A DNA stretch of 64,000 nt from Mycobacterium vicinigordonae (GCF_013466425.1 NZ_CP059165.1:3472001-3536000), one strand, 5' to 3'. Numbered from the stretch's first letter, positions 24,258 through 32,911 are shown. The notes: generated by a model from the letters alone, not told the origin. A program made the numbers and translations.

Positions 24258-24656
24258 TTACCTGCTTCTCGGTTCGGCAGGAGCGTAGTAAGTTCGCCGT
24301 GCCTCATCGATGAGTTCCATGTGGTTGTCGGCCCATTCCCGGAGCCCATCGAGCGTGGCGACCAAGGATCTCCCCAGCTCGCTCAAACGGTAGTAGACGC
24401 GGTTGGGAACGGAACCTGTTTCGGGCCGGCGCTGCACTAGTCCGTCTCGCACGAGATCGCGCAATGTTGCCGACAGCATTTTGCGGGATGCGCCCTTCGA
24501 TCGCCGATGAAGCTCGCCATAACTGAGTTCTGTTGTACCGGTGAGCAGGTCGAACACCGTGGCGACCCACTTGTTGCTAATGCTGGCGAGGATCTCTTGT
24601 AACGGGCCGACTTCGGTGCGCAATGACACTAGTGGTGAAACGTCGACGCTAGCCAT
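24258..24656 (-). CDS. HxlR-family transcriptional regulator
   Basis: 132 residues from ATG 24656. The HxlR winged helix is clear: ISNKWVATVFDLLTG, SYGELHRRSKGASRKMLSATLRDLVRDGLVQRR, VYYRLSELGRSLVATLDGLREWA. No N-terminal redox Cys is present, unlike many HxlR members. It starts one base after the stop of the FadE-like remnant and appears to be the last gene of the SDR/hydrolase operon. A longer frame to 24794 would overlap the remnant and is less likely. Confidence 0.85.
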   Translation of the reverse strand: MASVDVSPLVSLRTEVGPLQEILASISNKWVATVFDLLTGTTELSYGELHRRSKGASRKMLSATLRDLVRDGLVQRRPETGSVPNRVYYRLSELGRSLVATLDGLREWADNHMELIDEARRTYYAPAEPRSR

Positions 24657-24657
24657 G

Positions 24658-25083
24658 TCAGAACACCGTGTCGTCGAGTTCCATGATCTTGCCGTCTCCG
24701 GCGTCGATGATGGCTTGGGTTGCCGCGAGTGCCGGCAGGACATTGCGGGTGAAGTATTGTGCGACAGCAATTTTCTCGTGATAGGAGTCGACATCGGATT
24801 CTGTGGCGCCAGCGTCGAGTTCGGTCAAAGCGATCTGAGCTTGATGCAGAAGCTGCCAGCCGACAAGCAGATCGCCGACGGCCGGCAGGAACCGGACCGC
24901 GCCCAGGCCCACTTTGTACAGTTCGGCGGGTTGTTCGTCGGCGGCAAGCAGGTGCGTGGACAGCGTCGCAGTTACGGCTTGGACGCCCTCGAGTGCCTTC
25001 TCGGTATCGAGGATCTTGCCGAGGTTCAGTACCTTGAAGAGGTTGAATTCGAGATCGCGGACGTTGCTCTTGTGGTGGCTCAT
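24658..25083 (-). CDS. Internally deleted FadE5-like acyl-CoA dehydrogenase
   Basis: 141 residues. The start MSHHKSNVRDLEFNLF matches the extreme N-terminus of FadE5-type acyl-CoA dehydrogenases. From about residue 55, the segment VGLGAVRFLPAVGDLLVGWQ through MELDDTVF matches their C-terminal end. The roughly 450 residues between, with FAD-binding and catalytic base, are missing without a frameshift. It therefore cannot be an active dehydrogenase, but the frame is intact and its start follows AAAGGATACCC. It may be a stable helical remnant or a small protein with a new role. FadE5 is recalled from Rv0244c. Confidence 0.7.
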   Translation of the reverse strand: MSHHKSNVRDLEFNLFKVLNLGKILDTEKALEGVQAVTATLSTHLLAADEQPAELYKVGLGAVRFLPAVGDLLVGWQLLHQAQIALTELDAGATESDVDSYHEKIAVAQYFTRNVLPALAATQAIIDAGDGKIMELDDTVF

Positions 25084-25217
25084 GGGTATCCTTTCGCCGC
25101 TGCGTTTCAGTCGATGCCGGATGCGGAGTATTGCGAGGGGGGTTGGAGCTCAAGTTGTTTGGCGATGCGCAAATCCGCGGGAGCAACCGGTAGCGCTGAC
25201 GGCGACGATCGTGGTAG

Positions 25218-26060
25218 TCATTTCTTGTTCTGTATGGCGAGCGCGATCGCGTTGCGAATGGTCGTTCGCGGGAATCCGAAGCGGTCGACGAACGGCCGGA
25301 CGATGCCGGGGATGCGGGCCGTGACAGACAGCGCCTTCGGCGCAACGATCAGATCGGAGCGGTTCTCAATGCCGTCGACGATGGCGTCCACGACGACCTC
25401 GCGCGGAACCATTTTCCACAGGCCACTCTGGTTGCCTCCCCAGACGGTGCTGGCGGCGGGATCGGCGTGGACGTGTTCCATCATCGGGGTGGGGAAGAAC
25501 GTGGGGTGAGCAGTGCCGACGCCCACGCCGGCATCGCGGAGCTCCAGTCGGGTGGAATCGGCGAACGCCCACACCCCGGCCTTGGCGGCGCAGTACGGGC
25601 CGTTGAGTGGTCCGTGCACGAAGGCTGCCATCGACGAAATGGCGAGCAGGTAGCCCTTGGTCTTCTCAACGTGGGGGACCCCGGCCCGAAAGGTGCGCCA
25701 AACTCCGTTGAGGTTGATATCGATCGCACGCTCGAAATCCGTGCCCTCCAGGTCCCACAGGGGTACCGCGGGCGGCGCGATCCCGGCGTTGGCGATCACG
25801 GTGTCGATGCGGCCGAAATGCTCTGCGGCAGCACTCATTGCCTGTTCGAGCGCCACGAGATCGCGGACGTCGGCGGTCCAACCGCGGACTACGGTTTGCG
25901 GTCCGAGTTTCGCGGCCTGCGCGTCGACCGACTCCAGCTCGAGGTCGACCAGGGCGAGGTTGGCGCCGCGCTCGCGCAGGGCTTGGGCGAGGGCGGTGCC
26001 CAGTCCGCCGGTGGAACCGGTGATGACGACGGTGCGTCCGGCGAGGTTGAATTTGGGCAT
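25218..26060 (-). CDS. Short-chain dehydrogenase/reductase
   Basis: 280 residues with the cofactor motif TGSTGGLG (about 15-22), NAG (ANAGIAP), catalytic Ser (AISSMAAF) and YxxxK (PYCAAKAG). The basic-to-acidic pattern VDLELES after strand 2 suggests NAD(H). The C-terminal PGIVRPFVDRFGFPRTTIRNA tail is typical of mycobacterial SDRs acting on lipophilic alcohols or steroids. It lies in an operon with another SDR and an alpha/beta hydrolase, opposite a TetR regulator, which suggests a catabolic or detoxification path. Confidence 0.9.
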   Translation of the reverse strand: MPKFNLAGRTVVITGSTGGLGTALAQALRERGANLALVDLELESVDAQAAKLGPQTVVRGWTADVRDLVALEQAMSAAAEHFGRIDTVIANAGIAPPAVPLWDLEGTDFERAIDINLNGVWRTFRAGVPHVEKTKGYLLAISSMAAFVHGPLNGPYCAAKAGVWAFADSTRLELRDAGVGVGTAHPTFFPTPMMEHVHADPAASTVWGGNQSGLWKMVPREVVVDAIVDGIENRSDLIVAPKALSVTARIPGIVRPFVDRFGFPRTTIRNAIALAIQNKK

Positions 26061-26196
26061 CTGTGGCTTCCTTGATTGTGGCAGGAACGGGATGTCAGGA
26101 ACGGTCGTATACGAGGAGGCGAGTTGGCCGGCGACGTTGACCTCGAACGCGTCGCCGAAGTCGATGCAGAACCACAGTCCGCCGCGGTGGCGAGGG

Positions 26197-27054
26197 TCAG
26201 ATTTGGGTCGCGTGGTGGCGGCGCTCGATCTGCCGGATCAGGTCCTGGCTCGTGTGGTCACGGTCGAGAAGCGCATCTGTTAGTGGATTGACGATGCCTC
26301 GCAGGGCGGAGACAGCAGCCCACCAGCGCGGCGCGAACATGCGCGGTGCTCGTGTCTGCAAACCACGGACGAGCCCGGCGGCCACGACCTCAGGCTCGGA
26401 GAACATGCCAAGGGGCCCGCGAAATGCGTGGTTGAACAGCCGATTCAGCAGTTCGTCGTCCTGCGTGGAATGGGTGATCGGGGTCTTGGTCCAGCTGGGA
26501 TACAGAACGCTGGCTGAGGCGCCGTGAGGGGCAAGTTCAGCGCGCAGACTGCGGGCGAGCATCTCGACTCCGGCCTTGGACGCTCCGTAGGCGGAGTTGA
26601 ACACTGCATTGAGGAACGAGTAACCCGATCCGGTGATCACGACCTGACCCTTGTTCTCAATCACCTGCGCCAGGGCGGGCTTGATGGTGCGAATGACGCC
26701 GAGCAGGTCGACCTCAATGACCCGCTCATAGGTCGCCAGGTCGGCGGTCGCGAGCGTCACGGGTGGATCGTTAGAGATGCCGGCGTTGGCCCACACGATG
26801 TCGAGGCGGCCGAACTCTGCGACGGTCGCGGCGACTGCCGCGTTCATCTGATCGACGTCGGTGACGTCAGCGGCGAACGGAAGCGAACTGCCCGCCGGCA
26901 ACTGGGCGGCGAGCGCGGTCACGGCATCGTCGGACAGGTCCACGAGAGTTACTTTGGCGCCTTTGGTGATGAGCATGCGCGCACTCGCGGCGCCGATGCC
27001 GCCGCTGGCTCCGGTGATAAGGATGACTTTTCCGGACAGGTCATAACTGGACAT
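26197..27054 (-). CDS. Short-chain dehydrogenase/reductase
   Basis: 285 residues: TGASGGIG (15-22), the acidic VDLSDDAV, NAGIS, ITGSGYSFLNAVFNSAYGASKAG with catalytic Ser, Tyr and Lys. It is paralogous to the SDR downstream. It lies 65 bp after the hydrolase stop and 136 bp before the next SDR, all leftward. Same operon logic; substrate unknown. Confidence 0.9.
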   Translation of the reverse strand: MSSYDLSGKVILITGASGGIGAASARMLITKGAKVTLVDLSDDAVTALAAQLPAGSSLPFAADVTDVDQMNAAVAATVAEFGRLDIVWANAGISNDPPVTLATADLATYERVIEVDLLGVIRTIKPALAQVIENKGQVVITGSGYSFLNAVFNSAYGASKAGVEMLARSLRAELAPHGASASVLYPSWTKTPITHSTQDDELLNRLFNHAFRGPLGMFSEPEVVAAGLVRGLQTRAPRMFAPRWWAAVSALRGIVNPLTDALLDRDHTSQDLIRQIERRHHATQI

Positions 27055-27119
27055 TGGATCTCCTCGGTCGTCGGTGGTGTGGAACTCGGTCGATGGGGGA
27101 TGTTGTGGCAGGCAAGTTG

Positions 27120-28028
27120 TTAACTCGGTTGGACATTGGCGGGGACGTGGGTCTTGAGGAAGGCGAGCTGGTCACTGATGTTGCGCTCGAAGTGCTCGCC
27201 GACATAGATGTCGAAATGTCCTGCGTCGTAAAGCTTGATCTCGCCGTGGGGCGCCTCGGCGGCGTACTTCTGGGTCGGCTTGGCCGGCGCGACGGTGTCG
27301 CGTTCGCAGATGGCGAAGAAGATCGGGCAGGTAACGTTGCGGGCTTGGCGGCCGGGGAAGTGCCGGATGATGTCGAGGCCGAAGCGCGCGGCCACGTCGC
27401 CGGGAATGTTCTGCCCTTCGGGGATCAAGGCTTTCACACCGGCGACGCTGTCGGGGGTTGACATGAGCGAGGCCGATCCGGGTGGGCCGTAGCTGGGGAC
27501 CATGACCGGGGATCGTCCGAACCGGGACCCGATGGCGTCCCGCAGGGCGAGGGCGGTCACCTTCACCGAACTGACCGGCGGGACGGCGACTGCGGAGGCG
27601 AAGCCGTCGGTGAACGGGCACTGCGCAATCGCGGCGGCGATGCGTTTGTCGTGGGCCGCTGTGATGATGACGTGGCCCCCACCGAAAGAGGTGCCCCACA
27701 AGACGACTCGGTCGGGGTCGATGCCGTCCAGGGTGCGCGCGTACGAGACTGCGGAGCGCCAATCCTCGAGCTGCTTGGTGATGTCGAGCAGTTGGCGCGG
27801 CTCGCCTGAACCGGCACCGAAGTGGCGATAGTCGAAGACCAGACAGGCATAACCAGCTGCAGTGAATCGCTCAGCGAAGGCATCCAGACGCATCTCCTTG
27901 ACGCCGGCAAGGCCGTGCGCCATGACGAGTACAGGCCGGGACTGATCGGCGGAATGCTCCGCGGGCGTGTAGTACCAGGCGGCGCAGGTTCCGTCGCCTG
28001 AGGTGAATGTGAGGTCAGTTCGCGTCAT
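27120..28028 (-). CDS. Alpha/beta hydrolase (dienelactone hydrolase-like)
   Basis: 302 residues. HGLAGVKEMRLDAFAERF forms the oxyanion region; the nucleophile elbow is GTSFGGGH (Ser about 110); the acid is in CERDTVAP and the His in YDAGHFDIY near the C-terminus. The layout matches acetylxylan-esterase/DLH-like hydrolases. First gene of the leftward operon; its start faces two TetR operators. Likely an esterase or lactonase acting with the two SDRs. Confidence 0.88.
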   Translation of the reverse strand: MTRTDLTFTSGDGTCAAWYYTPAEHSADQSRPVLVMAHGLAGVKEMRLDAFAERFTAAGYACLVFDYRHFGAGSGEPRQLLDITKQLEDWRSAVSYARTLDGIDPDRVVLWGTSFGGGHVIITAAHDKRIAAAIAQCPFTDGFASAVAVPPVSSVKVTALALRDAIGSRFGRSPVMVPSYGPPGSASLMSTPDSVAGVKALIPEGQNIPGDVAARFGLDIIRHFPGRQARNVTCPIFFAICERDTVAPAKPTQKYAAEAPHGEIKLYDAGHFDIYVGEHFERNISDQLAFLKTHVPANVQPS

Positions 28029-28040
28029 GCGAGCAACTAT

Positions 28041-28076
28041 ATGGAATACATTCCATTATTGGAAGTCACTCCAATA
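28041..28076. promoter_or_regulatory. Two adjacent palindromic operators
   Basis: ATGGAAT-AC-ATTCCAT (28041-28056, 7-2-7) and TATTGGA-AGTCAC-TCCAATA (28057-28076, 7-6-7) lie edge to edge between the divergent hydrolase and tetR genes. Both contain TGGA/TCCA half-sites, fitting one TetR protein controlling both directions. Confidence 0.75.
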
Positions 28077-28135
28077 GTGGTATGCATTACAATGAGGTGG
28101 TGAACGTTCCCGCACTATCACCAGGGGCTGGTTCG

Positions 28136-28744
28136 ATGTCCAGGACCCAGCAACGAGCTGCCGCGAACCGTCGCGCCGTGCTGGACGCCGCACGGGAGAT
28201 CATCGCCACCCAAGGCGTCGACGCCCTCACTCTCGAGGCCGTCGCCGAACGCGCCGATGTGGTCGTGCAGACCATCTACAACCGCGTTGGCGGGCGCTCA
28301 GCCGTTCTGACGGCCGTGGCCGAGCAGGCGCTCGAAGAGAGTCGTGCGTACATGGATCCGGCCTACGACGCCGACGGGGGAGCGGAGGACCGCATCTTGC
28401 TGGCCGCAGCGGCGTACGCGCGATTCGCTCGCGAACGTCCTCACGAGTTCCGGATTTTGGTCGAGCCGCCCAACGAACCCGACGCGGTCAAGCGCATCGC
28501 CGAGCTCACCCGCGTCCAAAACGCTCGCCTCGCCGATGTGATCCGTGAAGGCATTCAGGTGGGCGTCCTTCGTCCCGACCTCGATCCCGATGACATCGCC
28601 ACCGCATTGTGGGCCGCTCTCAACGGCTTACTCGCCCTGGCATGGCGACCCGGAGGCCTGCACGCGAGCCCCGAAACAATCGACCGACTTCTCACCGCCT
28701 ATATCGCCACCGTCACCGATGGCCTGCGGACCCGCCAACCGTAA
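28136..28744 (+). CDS. TetR-family transcriptional regulator
   Basis: 202 residues from ATG 28136, which has AGGGG 8 bases upstream; the frame is open to 28082, inside the operator region. The HTH reads LTLEAVAERADVVVQTIYNRVGGRSAVL. The C-terminal part (FARERPHEFRILVEPP...DPDDIATALWAALNGLLALAWRPG) is the WHG-type ligand domain common in actinobacteria. It is divergent from the hydrolase-SDR operon and probably represses it. Confidence 0.9.
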   Translation: MSRTQQRAAANRRAVLDAAREIIATQGVDALTLEAVAERADVVVQTIYNRVGGRSAVLTAVAEQALEESRAYMDPAYDADGGAEDRILLAAAAYARFARERPHEFRILVEPPNEPDAVKRIAELTRVQNARLADVIREGIQVGVLRPDLDPDDIATALWAALNGLLALAWRPGGLHASPETIDRLLTAYIATVTDGLRTRQP

Positions 28745-28950
28745 CGCGCCGAGACGGCGGTGTTGCGGCCTAACCCAAAGCCAGCCGGCTCGTGACGGTT
28801 AGCCCGACCAACGCGAAATCTCAACGACACTCGACAGACGCAGGGCAGGGCAGCGGGCCCATAGCGAATAGGGCCGGCACCAAAGGAGTTGGCTCTTATA
28901 AGGGCTGTTCACGTATGGGATCTGTATTGTAAACTCACCAATCAGACAAC
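28745..28950 (+). other. Intergenic region before the first kimA riboswitch
   Basis: About 200 bases with no credible ORF. It should contain the promoter of the riboswitch transcript; a TATAAG at 28898 region is a weak candidate. Nothing else recognised. Confidence 0.5.
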
Positions 28951-29054
28951 AGCGATGAAGCTCGCTACCGCACCTTTGCCCGGTCAGTCAGCTGGTCGAA
29001 GGAGCTAATGGCTTCTACCCCGTGAGTGCTCAAGCGCGATCGAGAGGGTAGAAG
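28951..29054 (+). ncRNA. Fluoride (crcB-type) riboswitch upstream of the first KimA-like gene
   Basis: Aptamer 28951-29020: AGCGATGAAGCTCGCT, ACCGC, a 33-base variable arm, GCTAATGG, CTTCTACCC. Expression platform: CTTCTACCC (29012-29020) can pair perfectly with GGGTAGAAG (29046-29054) across a loop containing GAGTG. An ATG follows 4 bases later at 29059. The GAGTG loop is shared with the second kimA element at 32318-32322. The transporter itself begins about 780 bases downstream. Confidence 0.85.
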
Positions 29055-29058
29055 TCTC

Positions 29059-29283
29059 ATGCGGAAGTCTGTACTCCTGCAAGATCTGCACACAATTTTG
29101 CTGGCTTCATTTGTCCTCTGCGCGGGTCCTTCACACAGACGGGCGCTACTCGCGTGCGACCGGCCGCTCAGCATCGTCGAGCTCTGTCGGGGTCTGTCGG
29201 GGCGGCTGCGCATGATCATTTACAGTGGCGACGGACCTAGCTGCGGTCACAAATCAGCTTGTCGCGTTAGACTTTTCGCTTAG
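29059..29283 (+). CDS. Possible leader ORF under the riboswitch
   Basis: The ATG at 29059 sits directly after the switch helix and opens 74 residues starting MRKSVLLQDLHTILLASF, with one hydrophobic stretch. No family recognised. Between its stop and the transporter start (29284-29834) I see no credible gene; overlapping frames are Arg/Ala-rich. It may be a decayed gene or a short regulated peptide. Confidence 0.35.
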   Translation: MRKSVLLQDLHTILLASFVLCAGPSHRRALLACDRPLSIVELCRGLSGRLRMIIYSGDGPSCGHKSACRVRLFA

Positions 29284-29834
29284 ACGTATGGGCGACCCAT
29301 TGCACCATTCCGCAGATCGCCATGGCTTGTCCGCGCCGCCTGTTTCGCTCGCTCGCCAAGGAATTGCACTTGCGTACGCGGCGGTGCTGACGATTAAAAC
29401 TAGGCGACGTCAGCCTGGGCTTGCGATACAGGTCCCTCGTCGTGGCGCCCGTGCGCCTTGCCCGGTGCATCTCGGCAGCAGGTCATTGGCTTGTCGCCGA
29501 GCATGCGCTACTCGAGCCACAAAACGGAACCATCCCGACACGGTAGAAGAGGATATCTACGACTACCGACGTCAATGTGTTGCGGACCCACCTGATGCGA
29601 AAGGTCGAAAACCTGCTCGGAGTTGTACTCGTAGGACACACACTGAGCCGTGAATGTACTGCTATCGAAAACAACTGCAAAACATGGCCTTTCATGGAAA
29701 ATATCGCTCAGGTTCTGCCCAAGTGCGCAATCCGAGACACACCGCTGCCTGCGAGTTGTTGTTCGCCCGCCGCCCAGCTGCTATGCGAATGCTTTATTAA
29801 AACCAACGCCGGCGAGATGATGGAGCTGATGAAT

Positions 29835-31832
29835 ATGGTTGGCAGATGGCGGATATCGCCGTCGTTTTCTGATGTTTTCAAGCGACGTTTACTGGGTGAG
29901 CCACTGATCAGCGAGCAGCTGGAATCGGAGCGGCTATCGAATCACATTGCTCTCGGCGCGGTTTCACCGGATGCAATCTCTTCGACCGCGTATGGCCCTG
30001 AGCAGATAATGGTTGAACTGCTGCCGAACGCGGGGATGGCTGCTTTTGGGTTGCTGCTGCCGATCACTGGCGTCATCTTGTTCATACTGCTACTCGTGAC
30101 GGCGTCCTATCGCCAGGTCGTGATGGCCTACGCCCGAGCCGGCGGCGCCTACATGGTGGCAAGGGACAACTTCGGGCCCCGTATCGCGCAAATTGCCGCA
30201 GCGGCCTTATTGATCGACTATGTGGTAACCGCCGTGGTGCAACCAGCTGCGGGGACGCTGGCAGTCGTGTCGGCGATACCGGTGTTGCGCCCTTATCACC
30301 TAGAAATCACTGTGGCGGTGGTGATCTTAATTTGTGTGGCCAATCTGCGAGGATTGCGGCAGTCGGGTCGGACTTTTGCGATTGCCACCTATACATTCGT
30401 CGTCATGATCGCGCTGACGATCCTGACCGGCCTCGTCCGTGAAGTCTTCTGGGGCCTGCCGCAGTACGATCCGCAGCACACTGTGGGCGGGGTTCCCGTT
30501 CACCAGGGCAGCGGACTGGTGATGGGTGCGACGATTCTGGTCCTGCTGCGTGCCTTCGCTAACGGTGGCACGTCGCTGACCGGTGTGGAAGCTGTCTCGA
30601 ACACCGTCAATTACTTCCGCGAACCACAGGGCACCAACGCCCGTCGAGTGCTGACCGTGATGGCCTGTATCCTTGGGTTCTTGTTGGTCGGCGTCGCCTG
30701 GCTTGCCTACGCTACCCATGCCACCCCATATCTTGATGAATATCCATCGATGCTGTCCGAGATCGCTCGAAAGGTGTTCGGCCGCGGGGTGCTAGGGAAC
30801 ACCCTGTACTTTCTGGTGCAGGCATCCAGCGCGGCGATCCTGTTCGCCGGGGCGAACACCGGGTTCACTGGGTTTCCCGCATTAGCCAGTTTTGTTGCCG
30901 CGGACCGTTTCCTGCCACGGCCACTGACCAAACGAGGCCATCGTCTGAGGTTCTCCAATGGGATTATCACGCTGACCGTGTTGGCGGTGGTACTACTGAT
31001 AATCACGGGCGGATCGGTAGTCGCCGTCGTACCGCTTTTCGCGATTGGGGTGTTCACCGCCTTTACGATGGCTGGCTACGGAATGGCCAAACACCATCTG
31101 ACCCAACGTGATTACCGCTGGCGGTACAAGGTCGCGGTAAACCTGTCTACCGGGATACTTTCAACAATCGTGGTCGGCATTTTTGTGGTGGCCAAGTTCA
31201 CCGAGGGTGCCTGGCTGGTAGTTGTCATCTTTCCAGTGTTGGTGTGGCTGCTGATACGGCTCAACAAGCAGTACCGCGCCGAGGCATCGGTGTTGGAGAT
31301 GTCGCGCGCCAGTCACCCCGACGTGGCCGAGAGGCGACTTCGGGTGTTTGTGTTCGTCGATAGCGTCGATCTCGCCGAGATGGAGGCTTTGCATTACGGA
31401 AAGGAGTTGGGCGCCGGGGATCTGACCGCGGTGCATTTCGTGATCGACACCGAACATGCACAGCAATTGCAGGACCTCTGGGCGCAGTTCGAACATGACA
31501 CTCCACTACGTCTTGTCGCTTGTCCAGATCGTCACCTGAGTTGGGCGGCACAAGAGCTGGTGCTGAAGGCTTTTGACGATCACCCCGACGTCAGGGTGAC
31601 GGTTCTGTTGCCGCGGCGAACCTATTCGCCGCTGCTGGGTCGGCTACTGCATGACCGCACCGCCGATAAGATGGCTCGTGCCGTCAGCCGTATCCCGGGG
31701 GCGACCGCGATAATCGTGCCCTACGATGTCGGGTCCCGGATAACGCGGCTGGCACCCGAGGCGTTCCCGGAACAGATCAGGCCAGGTGCTAGTAAAGCGG
31801 CGGAAGACATTTCGCGCGTTGACGACGCTTAG
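29835..31832 (+). CDS. KimA-like potassium transporter (APC superfamily) with cytosolic domain
   Basis: About 665 residues: a basic N-terminal tail, about 12 membrane segments between residues 50 and 480, then a 170-residue cytosolic domain. ALGAVSPDAISSTAYGPEQIM is the APC helix-1 motif of KimA/YdaO-type proteins; GGTSLTGVEAVSNTV marks helix 6. KimA is a high-affinity K+/H+ symporter whose C-terminal Usp-like domain binds c-di-AMP (family knowledge). The tail here (VFVFVDSVDLAEMEALHYGK ... VTVLLPRRTYSPLLGRLLHDRTADKMA) fits such a fold. Start chosen at ATG 29835 with GGAG 9 bases upstream; 29817 and 29829 are possible. Downstream of a fluoride riboswitch. Confidence 0.85.
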   Translation: MVGRWRISPSFSDVFKRRLLGEPLISEQLESERLSNHIALGAVSPDAISSTAYGPEQIMVELLPNAGMAAFGLLLPITGVILFILLLVTASYRQVVMAYARAGGAYMVARDNFGPRIAQIAAAALLIDYVVTAVVQPAAGTLAVVSAIPVLRPYHLEITVAVVILICVANLRGLRQSGRTFAIATYTFVVMIALTILTGLVREVFWGLPQYDPQHTVGGVPVHQGSGLVMGATILVLLRAFANGGTSLTGVEAVSNTVNYFREPQGTNARRVLTVMACILGFLLVGVAWLAYATHATPYLDEYPSMLSEIARKVFGRGVLGNTLYFLVQASSAAILFAGANTGFTGFPALASFVAADRFLPRPLTKRGHRLRFSNGIITLTVLAVVLLIITGGSVVAVVPLFAIGVFTAFTMAGYGMAKHHLTQRDYRWRYKVAVNLSTGILSTIVVGIFVVAKFTEGAWLVVVIFPVLVWLLIRLNKQYRAEASVLEMSRASHPDVAERRLRVFVFVDSVDLAEMEALHYGKELGAGDLTAVHFVIDTEHAQQLQDLWAQFEHDTPLRLVACPDRHLSWAAQELVLKAFDDHPDVRVTVLLPRRTYSPLLGRLLHDRTADKMARAVSRIPGATAIIVPYDVGSRITRLAPEAFPEQIRPGASKAAEDISRVDDA

Positions 31833-32267
31833 GCCAGAATTTACAGTGGCCCGCGATTGCCTGTACAACATGTTCACCCAATTCATCCGCGACACCCCCG
31901 GACGGATGTACTACCGATAAGCGAGCCGCCGGAAGAGCCACCGAGAGGCCTTGCGCTGCCGTGAACGACGCGTCTTCGATGCCGTCCGCCACCAGATCTT
32001 GCGCGACGCGACAAGAGACGCGGGGGCCGGTCCGGCGGGGGACACATGGCGGGCGCCTCTAACGTGCAACGCGCTGGCTCACATTCACCAGCACGGCGGA
32101 CAAGTCACTTACCATGCCAGCCGACCACACCCATACAACCGGCGCCCACGACGTTTGACATACGGACGCGCCGCTGGACGGCGGGACCCGGTCGCTGGCT
32201 CGCTGCCAAGTGCTTCCTCTATTTGGCTAGTTGCGTCCATTCTTTACGGTGCGTTAAAGTCTCGTTC
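31833..32267 (+). other. Intergenic region between the two kimA loci
   Basis: No ORF with coding character was found on either strand. The second kimA riboswitch begins at its right end. It may hold the promoter for that element. Confidence 0.5.
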
Positions 32268-32339
32268 AGGCGATGAAGCCCGCCGTAACCGCCAGCGCTG
32301 GCTAATGGCCTCTGCCCACGAGTGATTCGGGTAGAAGGC
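32268..32339 (+). ncRNA. Fluoride (crcB-type) riboswitch upstream of the second KimA-like gene
   Basis: AGGCGATGAAGCCCGCC, GTAACCGCC-AGCG-CTGGCTAATGG, CCTCTGCCC gives a compact aptamer (32268-32317) that is nearly the same length as well-known bacterial crcB aptamers. GCCTCTGCCC can instead pair with GGGTAGAAGGC (32329-32339). An ATG follows at 32349. This is one of the clearest copies in the window. Confidence 0.9.
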
Positions 32340-32348
32340 GGGTTGGCG

Positions 32349-32855
32349 ATGAAAGCGGATAAGGGATGTGCCTTTTCTTCTAGTCCTAGCTCCGCACATT
32401 TTCGATGTAGCCTCAGCTCAGGCGCATTATCGGATTCTTTGCATCAGCACTGCAAGGTCGTCGACCCATCATCACCGCAAGCTCACCGACGTATTGATGC
32501 TCCGCCTTCGCGGGCATCATCCCGGATACTTCCCTCCGATGCTGTAGCAGAGCCGTTGGACGGCGGATCACCGCGATCGGCTGACCCGCAGGTGCAGCGG
32601 TCAGTCGATACGTTGACCTGCAACGGATTTCATTTGCTCAATGCGCACGGCGACACGTCGGCTCCACCCGTACCCCAACTAGGGCATGCGACCATGCGGG
32701 TAATTGCACGGGTCAATTCGCCTGCCGTGGCTTTCCGCCCCGTCGTGCCAAAAGCCACCGCGGCCATGCCGGATGGGGTGGCCGGCGTCGCCGGCACCTT
32801 GAGCGTAGACCACGACGACTCGACGATGCGATGTCGTTTTGGGCGGCCACCATGA
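32349..32855 (+). CDS. Possible leader ORF between riboswitch and second KimA-like gene
   Basis: ATG 32349, directly after the switch helix and near AGAAGGCGGG, opens 168 residues starting MKADKGCAFSSSPSSAHF. It is Ser/Pro/His-rich and matches no family I know, so it may be a decayed or non-functional frame. Its stop lies about 57 bases before the GTG of the transporter. The spacing parallels the first kimA locus. Confidence 0.35.
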   Translation: MKADKGCAFSSSPSSAHFRCSLSSGALSDSLHQHCKVVDPSSPQAHRRIDAPPSRASSRILPSDAVAEPLDGGSPRSADPQVQRSVDTLTCNGFHLLNAHGDTSAPPVPQLGHATMRVIARVNSPAVAFRPVVPKATAAMPDGVAGVAGTLSVDHDDSTMRCRFGRPP

Positions 32856-32911
32856 CGACTTGGGGGTACTCGCTGAGCACTGTTCGGATCGTTAATAAAA
32901 AGGATGTGGCC

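Noticed and set aside
28951..32339. c-di-AMP (ydaO) riboswitches before the KimA-like genes
   Set aside because: KimA genes elsewhere use ydaO RNA, so I looked for it first. The long conserved ydaO blocks are absent, whereas every crcB block is present in order.
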